Below are positions 55,503 through 64,000 of a DNA stretch of 64,000 bases, in pieces. The notes under the pieces are model-generated. The model did not search any database. It was not told the origin of the DNA and was given only the letters and a program-made list of their open reading frames with translations. Origin of the DNA: Haliclona indistincta (lineage: Eukaryota > Porifera > Demospongiae > Haplosclerida > Chalinidae); contig OZ024783.1 of the NCBI GenBank assembly GCA_964017065.1, forward strand, positions 13,142,040 to 13,206,039. Reading direction: 5' to 3'. Positions within the stretch are counted from its first letter, which is position 1, and each line of letters starts with the position of its first letter. The position numbers and the translations under genes are program-made.

Positions 55503-56947
55503 AGTACTGTCTCACTGTGAATGACACAAAATTTTCATAGAGTACTTAGTGTAGTAACTTGCTTGTGTGCTGGAGAAAAAACAGATCTCCAGGTTTGTGT
55601 TTTGTAGAATGCTCAACTAGTTCTTAAAATTGATTAAAATAAATTACAGTTCATAATAATCTGATTTCCATTATAGTATCTGTATCTTTTTATAGATACT
55701 GAATAATATTTTGTGGAAATATTATATATGTTATAAATTATTCGGGAGAGTTATTGTGCGTGCATGGGTTCAGAAATACCGATAACGATATTGAGCTCCT
55801 TGAAGAGTGCCCAGTTAGTGTCATTGTTCATGATGAGATTATTGAGCTTGTGACTAGACTCATTAACTAGAGAGCTGCAAGGTGCTCCATCTAGTCCTTC
55901 TAGACATGACTGAGTGTTTAACTGGATTTTGAAATGATAATCTCCATCACAGAGACGTAACAGTTTTAGCAGAGAAGAAATGACAAGAAATCCGTCATAC
56001 TGTAATGGCTATGCAGTTAGTGCCACAATGCAATGAATTCTACACATTGCAAAATAAGTATAGCTACAATAATTTTCAGTTTACATATTATAGCTGTTAT
56101 ATAAGTTTCAGTTTTACTGTTGGTTTACTAATACAGACATTCCAATGCAGTTATGCATGCATTCATTCACTTACAGCAGTTTCACTACTTCTTGCAATCT
56201 AAAAGCGTCAACTATAGAGCGTAAACCGTGTTCAATCTGATTCGCTATGTAATAAACCTTGCAAATAAGGCATGGATCATGCTTTACGCTTTTGTGGCTG
56301 TTGCAAGGAGCAATCAAACCACTGTAAGTAGTGACAATTGCAAGTTAACTACAAAATGAATGATACCACATTTTAAAGTTTAGCAGGTACAGTATTACAA
56401 TAGTGTGAGATATACAAATTCTAAGTGGAGTAGAATTACAGAAGAATATCCCATCAAGATGCTTGAAGGTCATGAATGAGAGAGAGTCAGATAGGTCGTC
56501 TGACCACCATCATGCTTGAAATCTATGCACTTCACAATTTCATAATACATGCAGAAAGGCGGTGGAGTGATTATAAGAATCGAAGTGCATACATGTTCAG
56601 TACTATTGCTTACATTTACATGCATCAAGGATATATGTGTGTGTACGTATACTGTTAGCCAGCTAGATAGGGACCATCCCCATATACATGTAGTAAACTG
56701 GTCACTCACTGTTTTTGTGAATTTATGACACTTTGCATAATTATTATTGACGAAACAATGATATACAGATGATGTTATCACAAACACACAATATGGAATT
56801 TGTCATCAGCACATGCAACTTCCTTTTTGTCTCATTCACTCATGTGCGAAACTGAATTGGAATGTGTGTATTAGTAAACATGGTTTTATTGAACAGCAAA
56901 TTCTCGCAGCTATAAATTTTGCAACATGTAGAAGGCACTTCACAATC
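55503..56947. other. Intergenic; no gene recognised
   Basis: AT-rich sequence between two plus-strand genes. Short frames at 56005-56202 and 56470-56787 lack domains or supporting splice sites. Confidence 0.4.
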
Positions 56948-59900
56948 ATGCATAACCTGGTTATCATGCTGTCCTTGTCATTTCTTCTTCTCTGCTTCAG
57001 CTGCGGCACCTTTGCAAGAGAGATCGTCATTTCAAATTCTGGTAAAGACACTCCGGCATGTCTTGAAGGACTCGATGGAGTGCCTTGCACCTCTTTGGTT
57101 AATGTATCTCAATATGTCTCTAGTCACAAGCTGAATAATCTCATCATCTGGATCAACAACACTGACTACACTCTTCAAGGAGTTGCTAAATTCAATGGTG
57201 TGAACAACATTACAATAACTGGTGAAGGCCGCTCACTAACTCACATTAACTGTAATAGCGAATGCGAAGCAGGAATAGTTTTTGATAACTCTTCTGATAT
57301 TTGCCTTCAAGATTTCACAGTCACAAATTGTTCAACTGCAACCAAAAGGCTGACACAATTGATTGGAAATTATTCAGCTATCAGAATGGACACTTGCTCT
57401 AATGTATCTGTATTTAGTATTGCTGTAAGTAGAAGTAGAGGTCAGGGTCTGACATTGATCGATGTAAGATTAACTGTCCAAGTCCATGATTGTATTTTCA
57501 CTAACAACTCGATCACTAGGTCAGGCGGAGGCTTGCAGATTATCTTCATTTCAAAACAGCTTCGTGAACTGTACACTGACTATATCATTGATAACTGTGT
57601 TTTCAAACACAATATTGCTAGCAACCGAACTTGTAATCCAGGTGTTCTGTTTCATTCTTACAGTTGGGAACGAGGTGCTGGTATTCGAATCCTTCTAGGG
57701 AATGCCTGTAAAAACATCAGATTTACACTGAAAAATAGCAAATTGGAAGAAAACAAAGCCATCTATGGTGGTGCAATACAAATATACAGTCATGGCAATG
57801 CAACTAACAATGTATTTCATCTCTACAACAATTTCATCATTAACAATACAGCTACTTGTGGAGGAGGTGGCTTTGATATTGGCTACACTACAGGAACACA
57901 TTCTCTTTATCCTATAAACAACACTATAAATATTAGTAACTCTTCATTTCTCGGTAACACTGCTTCTCTTGGTGGAGGAATGTATGTGTTTGTTGGCTCG
58001 GTGGGTCTGTCTCAGACATATGCTAACAATAGCCTCTTCTGCATCAATTGCACATTTAAAGATAACACAGCACTTAGTGGATCTGCTGCTTTTGTCAGTC
58101 GGGATTTGAGGAATGATGGATCACAACAGAGCATCATTTCAACTCATTTCATCCACTGCACTATTGAGAGTAATCACATTATTGCCAATACAAGTAGTGC
58201 TAGAATCTCAATTGGTAGCGGAGCATTCTTCATTTCTTACTTGCCCATAATTTTTTCCGGCTTAATTGAATTCTCAGGAAACAATGGCACTGCCTTGTAC
58301 TTGAATTCTGCTAGTGTTAAAATTAATAACGAGTGTGTTGTCAATTTTACAAACAATTCTGGCTACCAAGGTGGAGCGGTTGCTTTAAATGGCAATTCTC
58401 AGTTTCTGCTCAATGATAGTGGTGAGTTTTACTTCTGCAATAATTCTGCCACACAATTTGGTGGAGCAATTTGCGTGTTATCTGAACGTGCATGTTCTTA
58501 TCTTGGTTCTTGTTTCTTAAAGCTTAAACATCCTGGTCATTATCAATCTAAAAAACTTTACTTCAATTTTTCTGGAAACTCTGCAAATGCAGGAAATGAT
58601 ATATTTTCATCATCAATATCTTTTTGCGACGATTTGTGTGGCTTTTATATAGGTCGATTACTAAATCATAATGAGCACTTTTTTAACCAGACTTGTTATG
58701 GAAATTTTACTTTTTTTGATGACCATCCAATTACAAAAAGTATTGCAACTCTGCCAGCGTTTGTCGAAACAAACTATGACAATTCTACAATGATCATACA
58801 ACCTGGAATATCAACTTCTTTAAAAATCCATCAACTGGATGAATTGGGTGGAAAGGTGGATCATCTTTATCCTCTCACTGCTAAAGTACAGAGTTCAAAC
58901 ACGACTACCAGAGTACAACTATCATACACTCTGATCACGAACAATAGTATTGTCCTTTTTGGAACGCCAGGTGACACAGGAATAATACTACTAGAAGGCA
59001 GCAATGTGAGACACACTATTGAATTCAGACTTTCTCCCTGCAGTCCTGGGTATCATCTAGATAAAGATAAACTTATGTGTGTCTGTAGCGCATACCTTAA
59101 AAGTAAATTACAAATTATCAAATGCAAGCCAAATGGATTAGCGACAGTGGATATCAATTATTGGAATTGGTTATAGAAATCACTCGCTACTTGGACATTT
59201 GTACACCGGACTATGTCTAGCACAGCTATGCCACCATAATTACAATGCTACCTGTGATACAGGAGATCGTCATTGTCCCATGCCACTCAAAAGGCCAGAT
59301 CTAGAGAAAGTGATTTGTGGTGAAAACAGGGAAGGATGGCTGTGTGGAAGATGTGTTGATGATAAAGTAGTCTATTATCATTCTCATGAGTTCACTTGTG
59401 GTGACAGTACCAATTGTCAATATGGTATTCCTATCTACATTGTTTCCGAACTGATTCCGGTTACGATTATCTTTCTTGTCATTTTGCTCTTCAACATCAG
59501 TCTCACTTCTGGAGCTTTGTATACAGCTTTGTCTTCTATGTACAAGTTGTGTCCAGACTAGACGTCACAGGATTTGGAACAATTCAAATCAAAGATCGCT
59601 TTGTGAGAACTGTACTCGAAATTGTCAAAGTAATTTTAGGTGTCTTTGCTTTTGAAATTGAAAATGAAAGTCTTGAGTTTTGCATTCTACAAACAAACAC
59701 AATAATGGATCTCTTCTTGATCAAATACGCTACTCTTGCCTATGCTTTTGTACTATTCTTGGCTACCATATTCATTTTAAGAGTTTATTCATGCTATAAC
59801 TGTGTCAGGCTATGCAGAAGATGTGGAAGAAGGAACATTAAAGGCTCCATGGTAGATGGGCTGTCAGCATTCCTTGTGCTGTGCTACTTTCAATGTTCTG

Positions 59901-60652
59901 TTATCACCTCAAGCATTTTAACACCATCTTATATAATGCTTAATAATGCAGTCAAAAGAATTGTTGCTATGTACGATGGTGAGATGGACTACTTGAAAGG
60001 AGAGCACCTGTGGTTTGCTATACCTGCGTTTCTTTGCCTTATCATCATTTTGATTCCTCCTCCAACCATCCTCATACTGGAACCCGTACTTACTAAGCTA
60101 TTTAGCATCAAGTACTTGGCTAGAAGTCGAGTATCATGGCTGTACAACAGGTTGCGTCTCAAGCTAATGCCTTTTCTGGACTCTTTTCAGGCTTGCTTCA
60201 AGGACAGTCACCGCTACTTTGCGGGTCTATACTTCTTGTATCGTTTGTTAATCCCGTTGCTCAACATATTCATCCAAACTCCTGAACACTATTACGGGAT
60301 CATCGGTTGCTTATTCTTGGTCATTCTTCTACTGCACATCTTTGTTCAACCCTACAAGAAGAAATGGCACAACCTGTTAGAGCTCTCTCTCATCATCAAC
60401 ATCGTGTTTCTGCTCATGATAACACTCTACAATAGTTACATACCTGACAATATACGCTTAATCAATGTTCAGCTATTTCTCATCATCCTTTCATTTGGAT
60501 ACATCACCGTCTATGCTGCAATTAAGATACACCAGAAATATCCGTTTTTCAAGAGATGCAGTCGAAAATGTTCCGTATCTAATGAAAATATTATGTCTAA
60601 TAGTTTTCCATATCGTATGTTGGACGATGATGATACTGACAGCAATAATTAA
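56948..60652 (+). CDS. Parallel beta-helix ectodomain with C-terminal multi-span membrane domain; two frame breaks
   Basis: Probable cell-surface protein. Start chosen at 56948 because it gives a clean signal peptide (MHNLVIMLSLSFLLLCFSCG); the open frame begins 45 codons earlier. About 600 residues of repeated N-x-S/T-x3-GGG motifs follow (SFLGNTASLGGGMYVF, NNSATQFGGAICVL), typical of right-handed beta-helix (pectin-lyase-like/Pmp-like) repeats with many glycosylation sequons. Then comes a cysteine-rich stalk (ICGENREGWLCGRC) and 8-9 membrane spans with FAGLYFLYRLLIPLL and a basic tail. Breaks: one extra A near 59150, so WNWL-stop replaces a continuous GYRNHSLLGHLYTG reading, and a shift at about 59515 after LTSGALY. 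Either a recent pseudogene or sequencing errors. Many sponge gene models share this layout (recollection). No introns seen. Confidence 0.75.
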
Positions 60653-60905
60653 CAACAAACATGAAAATGGTAATTATGTACACAAGTCATAAGAGATTAT
60701 AACTTATAATTCATAAGAGAATGTTCTCAGCCAGAGCAAGTAGTTACAGTAGATCTGATTCTAATTATCTGAAACAAAATAATTCTGTTTTTTATTATTT
60801 CTAATTGTAATTTTTGTTTTACTTACTTATTCAGTTTAGCAAATTTTATGATGACATAGAACATACATTGCCTGAAAATTTCAAGAATTCTTAGAATCAC
60901 AAATT
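60653..60905. other. Short spacer
   Basis: AT-rich, no features beyond a possible 3' untranslated region of the beta-helix gene. Confidence 0.4.
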
Positions 60906-61450
60906 ACAGAAAATTAAAAAGATTTCTATCGAAATCAAAAGGATGTAGGGTTGTGAAATCTACCACTGGTCAACAATGTAAACTAACAAGGAACAAGCAT
61001 GGAATGGTAACACGATTGACTTGCTAACAGACCATAGATCCCTACATCAGTGGCTGTACATAAGCTGTCACAAGCTGAATGCACGTCAGGTGTCAGTCAA
61101 CGGCAACAAGCTGAACTAGCTATAGTCAACTACAGCAGCCACTGATGTAGGTGTAGTATTGTGTTAATAGTGATTACTATAGTTAGCACATCTACAGACC
61201 CACTAGTGACTTGCTTAGTAGTTAGTATTTAATCTGTGTATACCACTATTGATCTGTGTTCGTATACTCGCTATTTCTAATAATCAACCATGCTACCAGT
61301 CGAACACTACAGTAGGGATCTATGGTCTGTTAGCAAGTCAATCGTGTTACCATTCCATGCTTGTTCCTTGTTAGTTTACATTGTTGACCAGTGGTAGATT
61401 TCACAACCCTACATCCTTTTGATTTCGATAGAAATCTTTTTAATTTTCTT
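60906..61450. mobile_element. Long-inverted-repeat element, copy 1 (about 545 bp)
   Basis: Arms of about 150 bp (60906-61056 and 61303-61450) are near-perfect reverse complements, beginning ACAGAAAATTAAAAAGATTT. The centre of about 245 bp holds a further small inverted pair (CATCAGTGGCTG/CAGCCACTGATG). No coding capacity. A target duplication could not be fixed. Confidence 0.8.
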
Positions 61451-61493
61451 TTATACAACATTGTGTTTAATACACTCACTCATGCATTGTATC

Positions 61494-61853
61494 ACAAGAA
61501 ATTAAAAAGATTTCTATCGAAATCAAAAGGATGTAGGGTTGTGAAATCTACCACTGGTCCACAATGTAAACTAACAAGGAACAAGCATGGAATGGTAACA
61601 CGATTGACTTGCTAACAGACCATAGATCCCTACATCAGTGGCTGCTGTGGTTAACCGAGTTGCTGTTGACTGCTGACACCTGAAGTGCATTCAGCTTGTG
61701 TACAGCCACTGATGTAGGGATCTATGGTCTGTTAGCAAGTCAATCGTGTTACCATTCCATGCTTGTTCCTTGTTAGTTTACATTGTGGACCAGTGGTAGA
61801 TTTCACAACCCTACATCCTTTTGATTTCGATAGAAATCTTTTTAATTTCTTGT
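61494..61853. mobile_element. Long-inverted-repeat (fold-back) element, copy 2, 151-bp arms
   Basis: Left arm 61494-61644 and right arm 61703-61853 are each 151 bp and appear fully complementary, with a 58-base loop. Ends ACAAGAAATTAAAAAG and CTTTTTAATTTCTTGT. Flanks TTGTATC and TTGTGTC may be a 7-bp target duplication with one change. It lies only 43 bases from copy 1, and the four arms are nearly identical, so the region could fold in several ways. Confidence 0.85.
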
Positions 61854-62309
61854 TTGTGTCCCTTTTTAGTGCAGTGCAGTTCATTGCACGTGCTGAGCCG
61901 TCTTTGTTTCCACCATTGGTTTGGTCCTGTTGTTGATGGCTTTTTCTTTATTATTAACAATTTAAACTTGTAGCAAAAAATAATTGTTGCATGTATGCAG
62001 CTCGCCGCATACATGCGCTATATGCATGCATACGAGCCACGCCCACACTAGTTTGTAGACCTGTACGGCGGTTATAATTATCTTGCAAGCGCAGAATGGT
62101 GATCCTATTGCTTGCCGTTCTTCGAAGACTCCAGACAGATCCATACGGCGCGGAGCTAGTGCTTGGTCACGTGCGCTAACGGTCACGTGCGTATTGCGCA
62201 ATCACAATAATGGCGTCTAACACTTAGCTGACAATGGATCACGATCGAGAAATCGCGGAATTTATGTCGCCGTTTCGCTAAAAACTAAGTTCAAAAGGCA
62301 CATGCCAGG
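61854..62309. other. No gene recognised
   Basis: Contains a CGCATACATGCGC-like patch and a GC-richer stretch (62090-62280) that could be regulatory; no frame of interest. Confidence 0.35.
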
Positions 62310-62645
62310 AGAATTTCACAACTGTTCGTGGGTGTTTTGGTCTCGGCACTGCTCATGTAAAGGCGCTAGGCGAGTTGAAGAAAGAAGAAAGAAGAAGAAG
62401 AAAACGAAGATGACGAAACTCGATTTTCACCGTTTCCAGGTTCGTCACTTTAGTAGCAATTTCGAGCAATCTCCTTGCTACTGTAAGATGGGGCAACGCC
62501 AGAGAGCAGATTTAAGTGTCGTTGGACGTATAAAATTCATCACCAGGCGAAATATCAGCGTTTGAACGCTAATACATTGTATGTAGCCGCCATCTTGTTT
62601 TCTCGTTCAACCCTACATAGGGAGGCACTTCCCTAATAAATTACT
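62310..62645 (+). repeat. Dispersed element E, copy 2 (unexpanded)
   Basis: Inverted relative to 52270-52937. The central purine run is only about 30 bases (62383-62412). Plus-strand reading MTKLDFHRFQVRH, then a stretch ending GRIKFITRRNISV; the last part is identical in the 52-kb copy. It ends ACCCTACATAGGGAGGCACT. Confidence 0.65.
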
Positions 62646-62979
62646 GCATATGCGTTAAATCTTGAAAAATTAATTTTCAAACATATTATTGAAGAGTCCA
62701 CTTTACAATTTTCATTGGTTCAATTTACAGTGTAACCTGACTGAGCAATTCTTGACAGCTCTGTCCTGTATGCAGTGCTGTACACAATAATTCAAAAACC
62801 ACATCGAGATACCGATTGAATTAACTGCCTTAGGGAATACATTATTGACTTCCAGGTAGCTAAGTGTGCTGCTATGGAGACAAGCCGTGCATGTTTGGCA
62901 CACTACTTGAATACTTATTCAAAAGCACTATAAAACGACAGTATGTGCAGTCTGCGTATACAGACAAGGATTTTAGGGA

Positions 62980-63945
62980 ATGGAGAACTTTAAGCTAGCG
63001 CTGTTTCTGATACTAGCAGTTATCATGGCTGTCAATGCTAACAAGTACCGCATTGGAGTGGGAAGAGCTGATATAACTGGACCTGCTACTGAAGTAGTTA
63101 TGGTGAGTATAAAGTACTCACTTTCTTGTCAATCTTTCATTTTATGTGACAGATGGGTTATGCTAAGCTTGACCAAAAAGATCTTGGGATTCACTTCAGG
63201 CAATGGAGCAGAGCCTTCATAATATCGGATGGTTTATTTACCGGTACCGTGGTGTTTATCAGTGTTGATGTCTGTATGGCTACTCAACTCATGAAAATGA
63301 GGGTTAGACTTTGGTATACCATACATGTAAAATTCTACTCATAAACAAGAAATTCTTGACACACAATAATACATGTATACAATTTGCATAAAGTTAACTC
63401 TTTAGTGACAACTTAAACTACTAAAGCATGCATGGTTTACTTGTTCGATCCAATAATATGTAGATTTTAGTGCTCAAAATCTCTGTCTATATATCTAACA
63501 GTTCGGAATCAGCTAACAGCTAAGTGCCCAGTGACACTCTGTGGGAGAGATAGACATACTTGTATCTTATCTTCCTCCTTTCTCTCAAAACAGCTAAAAT
63601 TCAAAATTGATCATACTAGTTTTGTGTAATCATTGAATTTGATTTCCAGGTGGTGGAGAAGCTAAAGCGTCAGTATGGTAATCACTACTCTGAGAGCAAT
63701 GTGTGTATCAGTAGCACTAACACACACTCTGGACCGAGTGGGTACTTCCAATATCTCCTGTACAATCTTCCCGGAGGATTCTACAAAGACACGCTGGACT
63801 CTATCGTGAATGGAATAGTCAAAAGTGTTCAGATTGCTCAAGATACGATGACAACAGGATACTTGTATATTAACAGTGGAACTTTGCTCAATGCTAGCAT
63901 CAACCGAAGCCTCACAGCTTACATGCTGAACCCAGACGCAAAGAT
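62980..63945 (+). CDS. Neutral ceramidase (ASAH2-like), 5' part, runs off the window
   Basis: Hydrolyses the N-acyl bond of ceramide to sphingosine and fatty acid; secreted or surface-anchored in animals. Exons 62980-63102, 63153-63302 and 63650-about 63945 join in frame (GT-AG). A signal peptide (MENFKLALFLILAVIMAVNA) leads into KYRIGVGRADITGPATEVVM, MGYAKLDQ-x-GIHFRQ-like text, VFISVDVCMA and NVCISSTNTHSGPSG, all in family order, then INRSLTAYMLNPDAK. In the usual THTHSGP motif the first His is Asn here; the second His, the zinc-binding position of the family, is kept. The last donor is uncertain (63943-63947), and the catalytic Ser region (NVGDVSPN in relatives) lies beyond the edge. No break is visible. 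Confidence 0.9.
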
Positions 63946-64000
63946 GTGTGTACATGCACACACAGGTTTAGTGAATGCAATACAGTTCATGGTTCACATT

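Noticed and set aside
59500..59530. Intron to explain the second break in the beta-helix gene
   Set aside because: The available GT...AG interval (GTATACAG) is only 8 bases.
1..64000. tRNA or rRNA genes
   Set aside because: No cloverleaf with box A/B-like elements or rRNA-like sequence was recognised by eye; a tRNAscan-SE run would be decisive.

Overview
The window looks like nuclear DNA of a sponge, probably a demosponge (inferred). It is AT-rich. One gene has 26 GT-AG introns, the shortest only 51 bases. It carries a metazoan adhesion GPCR, a beta-helix/multi-membrane-span protein of a kind common in sponge gene sets, a POT/SLC15 transporter and a neutral ceramidase. No bacterial operon structure, tRNA or rRNA gene was recognised.

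Left part (1 to about 29 kb): a graveyard of transposable elements. It holds two well-bounded non-autonomous DNA transposons (365-989 with an 8-bp target duplication; 2067-2440 with a 6-bp duplication and an empty-site paralogue at 7691), pogo/Tigger-like, Harbinger-like and hAT-like transposase remnants, two Ty3/gypsy integrase fragments, a 34-bp tandem array (15756-16287), several minisatellites and unclassified dispersed repeats.

Threaded through the left and middle parts (5.8-41 kb) and always on the minus strand is a multicopy family of small three-exon genes that I do not recognise. Exon 1 encodes a hydrophobic segment, exon 2 a short acidic piece, and exon 3 an acidic Ser/Thr/Asp-rich piece with a conserved end rich in Thr, Tyr and Asn. 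About 13 loci are visible in two subfamilies (Ser-Glu-Ser repeat type and Glu-Asp type). Intron phases are shared (0 and 1), and intron 2 carries a conserved inverted repeat. Six loci (6.4, 12.5, 32, 34.7, 37 and 39.3 kb) keep an open frame across all exons. From 31.6 to 39.9 kb the family forms a tandem array of about 2.3-kb units, each pairing one gene with a dead non-LTR retrotransposon 3' end on the opposite strand. Copies at 31-39 kb carry a perfect NRF1-type palindrome upstream of exon 1. This is the best candidate for an undescribed system here.

Right part (41-64 kb): ordinary genes on the plus strand. A decayed piece of the GPCR's last exon (41000-41402) precedes the intact 27-exon adhesion GPCR (42962-50869; 2060 residues: signal peptide, NIDO, six FN3, Ig, Ig, EGF, Ig, HormR, GAIN/GPS, 7TM, tail with four YExV motifs). 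Then come a polypurine-microsatellite element, a partial duplicate of the transporter's 3' end, and the transporter itself (53794-55502), whose last 58 codons are reached only by a -1 shift at a G_GGT_TTC heptamer. A beta-helix/multi-span membrane protein with two frame breaks follows (56948-60652), then two long-inverted-repeat elements (60906-61853) and the 5' end of a secreted neutral ceramidase (62980 to the edge). Apart from a shared link to the cell surface or lipid handling, nothing in the sequence ties these right-hand genes into one pathway.
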